6,329 bases of DNA from positions 1 through 6,329 of the forward strand of contig JAJBSZ010000353.1 in NCBI GenBank assembly GCA_020861125.1, in the 5' to 3' direction. Shown piece after piece: positions 1-6,329 of the stretch. Below the pieces are notes generated by a model. The model did no database searches. It saw only the letters and a program-made list of their open reading frames with translations, and had not been told where the DNA came from. Position 1 is the stretch's first letter, and the number at the start of each line of letters is the position of its first letter. This DNA comes from Planctomycetota bacterium (GTDB taxonomy: Bacteria > Planctomycetota > SZUA-567). The translations under genes were made by a program, and so were the position numbers.

Positions 1-1
1 G

Positions 2-118
2 GCCCGGTTCGCCAGCGCGGCGGATCGCCAGGCCACCCGGCGCCGGCTGGAAGACGACGCCCCGCTCCAGACCCTGCAGAACGTGATGGACCCCATTTTC
101 ACCCAGGATCACCGCTGA
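2..118 (+). CDS. 3' end of an unrecognised protein (partial)
   Basis: Only the last 38 codons are present, ending in TGA at 116-118; the start lies outside the window. The tail is hydrophilic and mixed in charge (ATRRRLEDDAP, then LQTLQNVMDPIFTQDHR) and looks helical. No membrane segment or catalytic motif is visible. Third positions are mostly G or C, as in the other genes here, which supports real coding. I do not recognise the family. No intrinsic terminator is visible just after the stop; the next element is the heptamer tandem repeat starting 13 bases downstream. Confidence 0.55.
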   Translation, partial: ARFASAADRQATRRRLEDDAPLQTLQNVMDPIFTQDHR

Positions 119-130
119 GCCGGCCCGACC

Positions 131-180
131 GCCTTCCGCCTTCCGCCTTTCGCCTTTCGCCATCCGCCTTCCGCCTTCCG
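131..180. repeat. Heptamer tandem repeat, seven copies of GCCTTCC-like unit
   Basis: Seven head-to-tail 7-bp units fill 131-179, with one more G at 180. In order they are GCCTTCC, GCCTTCC, GCCTTTC, GCCTTTC, GCCATCC, GCCTTCC, GCCTTCC. Four units are identical and three differ by one base. The array begins 13 bases after the upstream stop codon, in non-coding DNA. Because 7 is not a multiple of 3, the minus strand reads as an Arg/Lys/Gly-rich seven-residue repeat; I treat that as a by-product rather than a gene. The array has no spacers, so it is not a CRISPR. Its function is unknown. Confidence 0.9.
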
Positions 181-492
181 AAGACGCCACCGGTGACGGG
201 TCGTCGTTTCCGGACGTCGATCGCGATGGCCTCCCTTCGCCTGACAGATACCGGTTTCTCCCTCGATCGCAGTCTTCTCGCCCGTAGACCCCTTCTCTCC
301 TCCACCCCTCCCGCTTTCCTCTGTACCACAGCAGGAGCACGGCTCCCTTCTGGCCCGGCCCGCCACACGACCAAGTGGGCGTGAGCGCTGACCGTGACCG
401 GCGGGCGACCGGCGAGAGGTCTTGCCTTCCCGTTTCGTTCACTCCAGAAAACCCGGCTTTGCCACCGCATCACCGGCAACCGGAAAGATCCG
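181..492. other. Non-coding gap with no clear content
   Basis: No convincing gene, RNA or terminator is visible. A plus-strand frame at 193-384 and a minus-strand frame spanning 99-524 are open, but neither has a ribosome binding site or protein-like composition. Bases 289-322 form a pyrimidine-rich tract broken by only two purines. Short perfect palindromes occur at 188-195 (CACCGGTG) and 220-227 (ATCGCGAT); both are likely by chance in GC-rich DNA. Confidence 0.5.
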
Positions 493-582
493 ATTCCGGC
501 AAAATTTTCGGAATGATACGGCATGGTCGTTAATAATATACGAGTATGTTAACGGTATGTTTTTTTGACGTGAATTTTCGGA
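493..582 (+). promoter_or_regulatory. Putative promoter/operator region of the P-type ATPase gene
   Basis: Base composition drops sharply to AT-rich just before the ATPase, as expected for a promoter. Weak -10-like hexamers are TATACG (537-542) and TATGTT (545-550), and no good -35 box pairs with either. Two small inverted repeats could be operator sites: ATTCCG (493-498) with CGGAAT (509-514), and CGTTAA (528-533) with TTAACG (549-554). The 10-mer AATTTTCGGA occurs at 503-512 and again at 573-582, exactly 70 bases apart. The region is suggestive only; no known regulator box is recognised. Confidence 0.35.
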
Positions 583-594
583 CCGGTGCCTTCT

Positions 595-3576
595 ATGCCC
601 ACGCCTGAGGTTTCAGACAGTGCCACGGCCTGGTATGCCGAGAGTGTCGCCGCCACCCTGGACGGGTTGCGGACCGATGCCGAGCGCGGCCTGGAGGAGG
701 CAGAAGCGGATCGGCGGCTGGCGCGGTTCGGGCCGAACCATCTGCCCGAGGCCCCCAGACCGGGGGTGGTCAGGCGCTTTTTCCGGCAATTCAACAATAT
801 GCTGATCTACGTCCTCTTGGCGGCGGCGGGGCTGACCCTGTACATGGGACACTACCCGGATACAGTGGTGATTCTCCTGGTGGTTTTCATCAATGCGGGC
901 ATCGGGTTTATTCAGGAAAATCGTGCCGAGGCGGCAATTGACGCCATCCGGAACCTCCTCTCGCCCGAAGCGCACGTGATCCGCGGCGGCGCGCGCCGGG
1001 ATGTACCGGCCGACCGCCTGACCCCGGGGGATCTGGTGCGGCTCCAGCCGGGCGACAAGATCCCGGCGGACCTCCGTCTCATCGCTACCGCCAACCTGAA
1101 GATAGAGGAGGCGGCGCTGACCGGCGAAGCGGAAGCGGCCGACAAAGGTACGGATCCGCTGCCGGCCGGGACGCCCCTGGCGGACCGCAGCAACCTCGCC
1201 TTTTCCGGCACCAGCGTCGCCGCCGGCACCGGTCTCGGCGTGGTGGTGGCGGTGGGCGTGGGCACGGAGATCGGCGGCATCAACCGGCTCATGAACGAGG
1301 TGGAAACGCCCACCACTCCGCTCATCCGGCAGATGAACCACCTGAGCACGGTGATTTCCGTGGTCATCGTCCTGGTGGCGCTGGCGGTCTATGCCGTGGG
1401 CTATTTTTTCCGCGACTACGAGCCGGACGTCCTCGCCCTGTCGGTGATCGGTCTGGCCATCGGCGCCATTCCGGAAGGGTTGCCCGCCATCATGTCCATC
1501 ATCCTGGCGGTGGGGGTGCAGAGCATGGCCAAACGCAAGGCCATCGTCCGCAACCTGCCGTCGGTGGAAACCCTGGGCTCGGTGACGGTGATCTGCACCG
1601 ACAAAACCGGCACCCTGACCCAGAACGAGATGACGGTGACCGATCTCGTCACCGGCGCCGGCACCTACGGGGTGAGCGGCCGCGGCTACGCGCCCGAGGG
1701 CGCGGTGCTCCGGGACGGAACGCCCGTGACCGCCGGCTCGGTGCCGGTCCTGGATCGGCTCATCACCTGTTTTGCCGTCTGCAACGATTCCACCATAATT
1801 CAGGAACCGGACGGCCGCTGGACCCTCCGGGGCGAGCCGACGGAAGGGTCCTTGCAGACCGTCGCCCGCAAGGCCGGCCTGCCGCGGGTGGTGCCCGACC
1901 GCCTCGACACCATCCCCTTCGATTCGCAGTACAAATACATGGCGGTTCTGGTGGACCGGGACGGCTCCCGGCTGGCCCTGGTCAAGGGCGCGCCGGACCG
2001 GCTGCTGGAAATGGCGGACCGGGAGGAGGGAGCCGCCGGTCTGGAACCGGTGCGGCGCGCCTTCTGGGAGGACGAGGTCTCCCGCCTGGCAGCCCTGGGC
2101 CGGCGCACCCTGGCCGCCGCCTATAAACCGCTGCCGGACGGCACCGACGAGCTGCGGCCGGAGGATCTCGCCGGCGGGTTGATCCTCCTCGGTTTGGCCG
2201 GCATCGTGGATCCGCCCCGGCCCGAGGCGATGGCCGCGGTCCGGGAATGCCAGGACGCCGGCATCACTGTCAAGATGATCACGGGCGATCACATCGACAC
2301 CGCCCTCGCCATCGGCTGCGAAATGGGCATCGGCGACGGCGAGCACGGGCTGGAAGGGCGCGATATCGACGCGATGGACGGCGAGGAACTGCTGCGGGCT
2401 GCGGTGGCCTATGACGTCTTCGCCCGCACCAGCCCCGCCAACAAACTGCAACTGGTCAAGGCGCTCCAGGCCGACGGCAACGTCGTCGCCATGACCGGGG
2501 ACGGCGTCAACGACGCCCCCGCCCTGCGCATGGCCGACGTCGGCGTCGCCATGGGCATAAAAGGGACCGAAGTCACCAAGGACGCGGCCGAAATCGTGCT
2601 GGCCGATGACAACTTCTCCACCATCGCCGCTGCGGTGGAGGAGGGCCGCAAAGTCTACGACAACCTCAAGAAAACCATCCTTTTCATCCTGCCAACCAAC
2701 GGGGCGGAATGCTTCCTGATCATGGCCAGCATCCTGTTCGGGACGCTTCTGCCCCTCACTCCTGTCCAGATCCTCTGGGTCAACATGGTGACCGCCATCA
2801 CCGTGTCCATGGCCCTGGCCTTCGAGCCGCTGGATCCGGACGTCATGGCCCGGCCGCCCCGCGACCCGGCGACGCCCATTCTGGACGGATATTTCCTGTG
2901 GCGGATTTTCTACGTCTCTGTGCTCATCGGTGGCTCGTGCCTGCTCCTGAGCGTCTTCCTGCATGACCGGAGCCGGCTGGACGACGCCAGCGTTCGCACC
3001 GTCACCATGCAGGCCATCATTTTTTGCCAGATGTTTCATGTTTTCAATAACCGGAGCATCCGCCGCTCCGCCTTCAGCGGCGGCTTTTTCAATAATAAAA
3101 TCGTATTTCTGGCTATCGCCCTGGCGCTGGCCCTGCAGCTCGGCATCACCTATATTCCCTTCATGAACCGGGTCTTCGCCACCACCCCGCTGCCGGCCCG
3201 CGCCTGGCTGTGGCCGCTGGCCCTGGGAATGATGGTGTTCGCCATCGTGGAAGGGGAAAAATGGATACTGCGTCGGGTTGATGCCCGGAGGGAACGGCCG
3301 GCACGGCGGACCAACCGCCGGCGGACCACTGGGCTGACCCCCACCGCCGCCGCACCGGGAGACCAGGGAAGACCGCTGGTCAGACGCGGGAGACCCCCGG
3401 TACCTAATTCCTCGACAACCGGGCGCTGGGCGACTGCCACGGCACGCTGCTGGCCCGGGCCGGCGGCGAGGGCGGCGACCGGTTGGCACCGGTGGCGGGT
3501 CTCGCCTACCGGCTGCTCGCCCCACGGGTGCACCACGAATTTCTGGCAAATTTTTACCGGAGCGGCAGCCGGGTGA
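595..3576 (+). CDS. Type II P-type cation-transporting ATPase with aberrant C-terminal tail
   Basis: This is an inner-membrane pump that couples ATP hydrolysis to cation transport through a phospho-aspartate cycle. Counting from the ATG at 595: N-terminal cation-ATPase domain about 8-66; M1 69-85; M2 89-107; actuator loop TGE 176-178; M3 about 253-274; M4 with PEGLP 293-297; phosphorylation motif DKTGTLT with Asp336; KGAPD 464-468; DPPR 539-542; TGD 563-565; hinge TGDGVND 634-640; M5-M10 between about 690 and 886. PEGLP and KGAPD place it among Ca2+/Na+/H+-type pumps (PacL/CtpF-like), not heavy-metal P1B pumps, and no N-terminal metal-binding CxxC is present. M6 has Ala734 where SERCA has Asp800, so the ion is uncertain. 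A GTG at 586 is an alternative start; neither start has a good ribosome binding site. The family-like part ends near residue 895 and a roughly 99-residue Arg/Pro/Trp-rich tail follows, probably read-through after a lost stop. Confidence 0.93.
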   Translation: MPTPEVSDSATAWYAESVAATLDGLRTDAERGLEEAEADRRLARFGPNHLPEAPRPGVVRRFFRQFNNMLIYVLLAAAGLTLYMGHYPDTVVILLVVFINAGIGFIQENRAEAAIDAIRNLLSPEAHVIRGGARRDVPADRLTPGDLVRLQPGDKIPADLRLIATANLKIEEAALTGEAEAADKGTDPLPAGTPLADRSNLAFSGTSVAAGTGLGVVVAVGVGTEIGGINRLMNEVETPTTPLIRQMNHLSTVISVVIVLVALAVYAVGYFFRDYEPDVLALSVIGLAIGAIPEGLPAIMSIILAVGVQSMAKRKAIVRNLPSVETLGSVTVICTDKTGTLTQNEMTVTDLVTGAGTYGVSGRGYAPEGAVLRDGTPVTAGSVPVLDRLITCFAVCNDSTIIQEPDGRWTLRGEPTEGSLQTVARKAGLPRVVPDRLDTIPFDSQYKYMAVLVDRDGSRLALVKGAPDRLLEMADREEGAAGLEPVRRAFWEDEVSRLAALGRRTLAAAYKPLPDGTDELRPEDLAGGLILLGLAGIVDPPRPEAMAAVRECQDAGITVKMITGDHIDTALAIGCEMGIGDGEHGLEGRDIDAMDGEELLRAAVAYDVFARTSPANKLQLVKALQADGNVVAMTGDGVNDAPALRMADVGVAMGIKGTEVTKDAAEIVLADDNFSTIAAAVEEGRKVYDNLKKTILFILPTNGAECFLIMASILFGTLLPLTPVQILWVNMVTAITVSMALAFEPLDPDVMARPPRDPATPILDGYFLWRIFYVSVLIGGSCLLLSVFLHDRSRLDDASVRTVTMQAIIFCQMFHVFNNRSIRRSAFSGGFFNNKIVFLAIALALALQLGITYIPFMNRVFATTPLPARAWLWPLALGMMVFAIVEGEKWILRRVDARRERPARRTNRRRTTGLTPTAAAPGDQGRPLVRRGRPPVPNSSTTGRWATATARCWPGPAARAATGWHRWRVSPTGCSPHGCTTNFWQIFTGAAAG

Positions 3577-3689
3577 AGTTTGCCGTGCATCATCACCTGC
3601 GGATCGCCTTGTCGGTGACCGCTGTCATCCGCGAGCTGCGGCGCGAGGGGGAAGGAGTTGTCGCGCTGGTGGAGTTTACGGTGCCATAG
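3408..3689 (+). pseudogene. Gene-like 3' remnant overlapping the ATPase tail
   Basis: A frame different from that of the ATPase is open from just after a TAA at 3405-3407 to a TAG at 3687-3689 (93 codons). By hand count about 82% of its third positions are G or C, and its composition is protein-like: LGDCHGTLLARA early, then LAYRLLAPRVHHEFLANFYR, and a hydrophobic end VVALVEFTVP. No ATG occurs; TTG at 3483 and GTG at 3492 are the first plausible starts, without a good ribosome binding site. The first 169 bases overlap the ATPase reading frame. The simplest reading is the 3' end of a gene whose 5' part was deleted when it was joined to the ATPase 3' end. A short expressed protein from TTG 3483 (68 residues) is less likely. 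I do not recognise the family. Its stop lies 15 bases before the nitroreductase start. Confidence 0.5.
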
Positions 3690-3704
3690 GCCCAAGGAGA
3701 CAGA

Positions 3705-4244
3705 ATGGACACATTGAAAGCGCTGGGCGAACGACGAAGCGTCCGTAGCTACGAAGATCGGGAAGTGGACCGGACCCTTGTCGACCGCATCCTCGCCGCC
3801 GGCAACCACGCGCCGAACTGCGGCCCGCTGCAGTTCACGGTGATCACCAGCCAGGAACTCCTGCGTCAGGTGAACGACGCCGTGCGGGCGGCGCCGGAGT
3901 GTCCCGGCCACGAGTTCGATCCGGATGCCACCGCCGCCGACCGCCGGCCGCTCTACGGCGCGCCGGTCCTGATCGTGGTGTCGGCGCCACCGGAAGGGTA
4001 CTACCAGCAGAATGCCGCCTGCGCCGCCACCGCCATGTGCATCGCCGCCACCGACCTTGGCCTGGGGTCCTGCTACCTGGTGCCGCCGGCGTTTGCCATG
4101 GAGGGCGACGGGCCGCTGGTGCGCCGGCTGTCCCTGCCCGGCACCTACCAGCCGGTCTGCGCCGTGACGGTGGGCTATCCCGCCCAGGGCTACGACGTCA
4201 AAATCCAGAACCCCAACGCCGGCGAAAACGTCGACTACTATTAA
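3705..4244 (+). CDS. Nitroreductase-family flavoprotein
   Basis: This is a predicted soluble cytoplasmic enzyme that would use FMN and NAD(P)H to reduce nitro, quinone or similar substrates; the true substrate cannot be read from sequence. At 179 residues it matches the compact end of the family, which usually acts as a dimer. The N-terminal ERRSVRSYEDREV (residues 9-21) holds the Arg pair and Ser that bind the FMN phosphate. The APNCGPLQF segment (36-44) sits where the family has its APS-x-x-N-x-QPW motif. A helix with a Gly-Leu-Gly turn (DLGLGSCYL, 117-125) and a C-terminal VGYPAQG (156-162) also fit the fold. The start is well supported by AAGGAG at 3694-3699, five bases before the ATG. 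Six cysteines (39, 66, 106, 112, 123, 152) are many for this size. The DUF305 gene begins 49 bases downstream, so the two may be co-transcribed. Confidence 0.88.
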   Translation: MDTLKALGERRSVRSYEDREVDRTLVDRILAAGNHAPNCGPLQFTVITSQELLRQVNDAVRAAPECPGHEFDPDATAADRRPLYGAPVLIVVSAPPEGYYQQNAACAATAMCIAATDLGLGSCYLVPPAFAMEGDGPLVRRLSLPGTYQPVCAVTVGYPAQGYDVKIQNPNAGENVDYY

Positions 4245-4293
4245 CCCCAACCGGAACCGTGGAGGCCACGGCGGACGAGCAGGAGAAAACCCG

Positions 4294-4839
4294 ATGCTGC
4301 AGGCAATTCTTTGTGGGCTGGCGATGACGCTGGCCGGCGTGGTCTGGGCCGGTGATATGCCCATGGATGCGACGACCCGGCCGTGGACGAAGGAGGATGA
4401 CGCCGCGTTTCTCTACGGCATGATCGCCCACCATCAGGGGGCGCTGGATATGGCCCGGGCGGTGCGCGGCAAGAGCCGCGACGACCAGGTGGAGCAATGG
4501 GCCGAGGACATTCTGGAAAAACAGGCGGAGGAAATCGCCCGCATGCGGCGGCTGGCGGAGGAGCTCGCTCTTCCCGACCGCGGCGCCGGCGACGCCATGG
4601 GCCGGGAGATGGCAGCGATGGTGTCGGCACCGGTCTCTTCCGATCCGGATGTGAATTTCGTCCGCCAGATGGTGCCGCACCACGCCGCCGCCATCCGCAT
4701 GGCCCTGCCCGCCCTGGTGGGATCCGACGACCCGCGAATCCGGGGGTTGGCCGCGGAGATTATCGAGGACCAGGCGGAAGAGATCGAGGAATTCCGGAGG
4801 TGGCTGGATCGCCACGACCCGGAAACCGGTCGACGGTAA
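4294..4839 (+). CDS. DUF305 family protein, probably exported
   Basis: The 181-residue protein has two copies of the DUF305 signature: FLYGMIAHHQGALDMA (39-54, His46, His47, Met43, Met53) and FVRQMVPHHAAAIRMA (122-137, His129, His130, Met126, Met136). Each is followed by a similar helix, ILEKQAEEIARM and IIEDQAEEIEEF, so the protein is an internal duplication of a helical hairpin. Family members such as cyanobacterial CopM bind copper in the periplasm; metal binding here is inferred from the His/Met pattern. Residues 1-19 are hydrophobic and end in VVWA, a plausible signal peptide cut before Gly20, but the extreme N-terminus lacks the usual Lys/Arg. AGGAGA at 4281-4286 supports the ATG. The gene lies 49 bases after the nitroreductase gene and ends 23 bases before a strong terminator. 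Confidence 0.9.
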   Translation: MLQAILCGLAMTLAGVVWAGDMPMDATTRPWTKEDDAAFLYGMIAHHQGALDMARAVRGKSRDDQVEQWAEDILEKQAEEIARMRRLAEELALPDRGAGDAMGREMAAMVSAPVSSDPDVNFVRQMVPHHAAAIRMALPALVGSDDPRIRGLAAEIIEDQAEEIEEFRRWLDRHDPETGRR

Positions 4840-4862
4840 GACCGGAGGGACACGAAAACAAA

Positions 4863-4901
4863 CGGGCGGGGAGAAGACCGGGTCTTCTCCCCGTCCGCTT
4901 T
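4863..4901. terminator. Bidirectional intrinsic terminator between convergent genes
   Basis: Bases 4863-4878 and 4882-4897 form a 16-bp GC-rich stem with one G-U pair and a 3-base CGG loop. On the plus strand a short CTTT follows, ending the DUF305 transcript. On the minus strand the flank reads TTTGTTTT (from 4862 down to 4855), a better U-rich tail that would end the TRAP permease transcript. The position between two converging stop codons (4839 and 4962) fits both uses. Confidence 0.85.
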
Positions 4902-4961
4902 GCCGTCGAACGGCGGTTGGCAGCGAGGTTGGGTTTTAATTCCCTTCCGGCTCAAAGACGC

Positions 4962-6248
4962 CTAGTCGCTCAACAGGTTGGGGAGCACCAGGGCAAACCA
5001 GGGGATATACGCGAAGGCGACGGCGCACAGGACCTCCACCGACACAAAGGGCAAAAGATGCCGCGCCACCCGGCTCACCGGCTGGTTGGACAGGCCGCAG
5101 GCGACGAACATGGTGGTGCCGAAGGGCGGCGTCGCCTGACCCAGGGCCAGCAGAAACACGAACACCAGCCCGAAGTGCACCGGGTCGATCCCGAAGGACA
5201 TGGCTATAGGAGCGAGGATCGGACCGAGGATGAGGTTGGTCGCCCCCACTTCCAGGAACATGCCGCAGAACAGGAGCAGCACCAGGATCAGGGCCCAGAA
5301 AACCGCGGTGGAACTGGCCACGGCCATGAACGCCTCGGTTACAAAGACCGGGATGCGGTAATGGGTGATGAGGTGGCCGAAGAGCTGGGCGGTGACTACC
5401 AAAAACATCAGGCTGGCGGTGGAGACGGCGGTTTCCTTGACGATATGCCAGATCTCCCGGCCGTGGATCTCCTGGTAGATGGCGAGGCAGACGAGAAAGC
5501 CGTAAAACACCGCCACCACCGCCGATTCGGTGGGGGTGAAGACGCCGGCGTAGATGCCACCGAGAATGATGACCGGCATGATGAGCGCCCAGATCGCGCT
5601 TTTGAAGGTGCGGAGAAAATTGACGAAGGTAAAGCCGTCGCCGACGGGGAAATTGCAGCGCTTGGCTTTGACAAAAGCGTACAGGCACAGGGCGCTGCCG
5701 GTGATTATCCCGGGGATGATGCCGGCGATAAGCAGTTTGGCGACGGAGACGCCGGTGATGTTACCGTAGATGACGAACACGGTGCTGGGCGGGATGACGA
5801 TGCCCAGGGTGCCGCCGATGGCCTGGACGGCGGCGGCGTAGTCGCCCGGGTAGCCGCGCTTGGTCATCTCCGGATACATCAGGCCGCCGATGGCGGCGGT
5901 GGTGGCGACGGAGGAGCCGGAGATGGCGGCAAAAAAGGTGCAGGCGACGATGGATACCAGGGAGATACCGCCGGAAACCCAGCCGACCAGGGCGTCGGCA
6001 AAAGCCACCAGACGCCGGGACAAACCGCCCTTGGCCATGACGTCGCCGGCCAGGAAAAAGGCCGGCAGCGCCAGCATGGCAAAGGTGTCGCAGCCGACGA
6101 AGACCTTCTGCGCCATCAGGGAAAAAGAGAGGTACGGGTCCAGGTAGATGGCGACGCTGCAGGCCAGCCCCAGGCACCAGGTGATCGGGACGCCCAGAAA
6201 CATGGTAACCAGCAGCACCACAATCATCAGGGTCGCGGACAGGGGCAT
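4962..6248 (-). CDS. dctM: TRAP transporter large permease (DctM type)
   Basis: This is the large inner-membrane subunit of a tripartite ATP-independent periplasmic transporter. It uses an ion gradient, usually Na+, to import organic anions delivered by a periplasmic binding protein. The 428 residues match the usual family length (about 425-430) and are hydrophobic throughout, with many membrane segments. Family landmarks: FAMLALPAFFLAG (56-68), FFAAISGSSVATTAAIG (105-121), IPPS (152-155), FTPTESAVVAVFYG (237-250), LGPILAPIA (341-349) and ATPPFG (372-377). The two GSS/PTES hairpin regions correspond to the re-entrant loops that bind Na+ and substrate in characterised members. The ATG at 6248-6246 is supported by AAGGAGG at 6264-6258, nine bases upstream. 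One base separates it from the DctQ stop, so translation is probably coupled. The substrate cannot be assigned without the binding protein. The dctM symbol is a family name, not proof of dicarboxylate transport. Confidence 0.95.
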   Translation of the reverse strand: MPLSATLMIVVLLVTMFLGVPITWCLGLACSVAIYLDPYLSFSLMAQKVFVGCDTFAMLALPAFFLAGDVMAKGGLSRRLVAFADALVGWVSGGISLVSIVACTFFAAISGSSVATTAAIGGLMYPEMTKRGYPGDYAAAVQAIGGTLGIVIPPSTVFVIYGNITGVSVAKLLIAGIIPGIITGSALCLYAFVKAKRCNFPVGDGFTFVNFLRTFKSAIWALIMPVIILGGIYAGVFTPTESAVVAVFYGFLVCLAIYQEIHGREIWHIVKETAVSTASLMFLVVTAQLFGHLITHYRIPVFVTEAFMAVASSTAVFWALILVLLLFCGMFLEVGATNLILGPILAPIAMSFGIDPVHFGLVFVFLLALGQATPPFGTTMFVACGLSNQPVSRVARHLLPFVSVEVLCAVAFAYIPWFALVLPNLLSD

Positions 6249-6249
6249 G

Positions 6250-6329
6250 TCAGGCTCCCTCCTTTTCCGGCTGCCGGGACAAACGGGCGACCAGCTTCAG
6301 GGCCACTGCCAGCACCGCCAGGACGAAGC
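6250..6329 (-). CDS. dctQ: TRAP transporter small permease (DctQ type), 3' end only
   Basis: Twenty-five codons run from the window edge to a TGA at 6252-6250. They encode the end of a hydrophobic helix (FVLAVLAVALKLVARL) and a short polar tail (SRQPEKEGA). A last membrane helix plus a charged cytoplasmic tail directly before a DctM gene is the standard end of the small, four-helix TRAP subunit, which pairs with the large permease. The assignment rests mainly on this position and the one-base gap to dctM. The ribosome binding site of dctM lies inside the last codons of this gene. The rest of the gene, and probably the periplasmic binding protein gene, lie beyond the right edge. Confidence 0.75.
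   Translation of the reverse strand, partial: FVLAVLAVALKLVARLSRQPEKEGA

Noticed and set aside
131..180. CRISPR-like array
   Set aside because: The units are 7 bp with no spacers and no cas genes nearby; it is a simple tandem repeat.
193..384. 63-residue plus-strand open frame in the gap
   Set aside because: There is no ribosome binding site and no recognisable protein features; it is likely a chance frame in GC-rich DNA.
99..524. 141-residue minus-strand open frame in the intergenic gap
   Set aside because: There is no ribosome binding site before the ATG, the composition is Arg-rich and low in complexity, and part of it is just the heptamer repeat translated.
613..3549. 978-residue open frame on the minus strand across the whole ATPase gene
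   Set aside because: It mirrors the ATPase codons. GC-rich genes often leave an open antisense frame, and the translation is rich in His, Gly, Gln and Asp without any recognisable domain.
4257..4271. Hairpin CCGTGG / CCACGG between the nitroreductase and DUF305 genes
   Set aside because: The stem is only 6 bp with no T-run after it, so it is not a convincing terminator.
3150..4364. 404-residue minus-strand open frame over the ATPase end and nitroreductase
   Set aside because: It is antisense to well-supported plus-strand genes, has low-complexity Gly/His/Arg composition, and no family motif.
4936..5688. 250-residue minus-strand frame inside the TRAP permease gene
   Set aside because: It is a shifted frame of dctM with Arg/His/Pro-rich composition, whereas the dctM frame carries all family motifs.

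Overview
This GC-rich window probably comes from a Gram-negative bacterium. A TRAP-type transporter (inner-membrane permeases that need a periplasmic binding protein) and a predicted exported DUF305 protein point that way, and Proteobacteria or Desulfobacterota fit best. Nothing in the window fixes the taxon. I see no rRNA, tRNA, transposase, CRISPR array or phage gene.

Layout, left to right. Bases 2-118 are the last 38 codons of an unrecognised plus-strand gene. Bases 119-594 are a long non-coding gap. It holds seven tandem copies of a 7-bp GCCTTCC-like unit (131-180), about 300 bases without clear content, and an AT-rich stretch with small inverted and direct repeats just before the next gene. 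Bases 595-3576 encode a full-length type II P-type cation ATPase with every catalytic motif. Its natural stop seems to have been lost, so about 99 unrelated residues follow the last membrane helix. The second half of that tail overlaps, in another frame, a gene-like stretch (3408-3689) that resembles the 3' end of a separate gene. Next come a small nitroreductase-family protein (3705-4244) and a DUF305 protein with a likely export signal (4294-4839). Both have good ribosome binding sites and the same orientation. A strong stem-loop at 4863-4897 separates them from a convergent minus-strand operon. That operon holds the end of a TRAP small permease (DctQ type, 6250-6329) followed one base later by the TRAP large permease (DctM type, 4962-6248).

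How the genes may work together. The ATPase pumps a cation across the inner membrane. DUF305 proteins are His/Met-rich, and the family includes periplasmic copper-binding members such as CopM. The nitroreductase is a flavin-dependent redox enzyme. A loose cation/redox-stress cluster is possible, but the genes are not tightly coupled and the ATPase is not of the copper (P1B) class. The TRAP operon is independent and imports an organic anion that cannot be identified here. I found no clear evidence of a new multi-gene system. The most unusual items are the broken ATPase 3' end with an overlapping orphan frame, the altered ion-site residues of the ATPase, and the heptamer tandem repeat.
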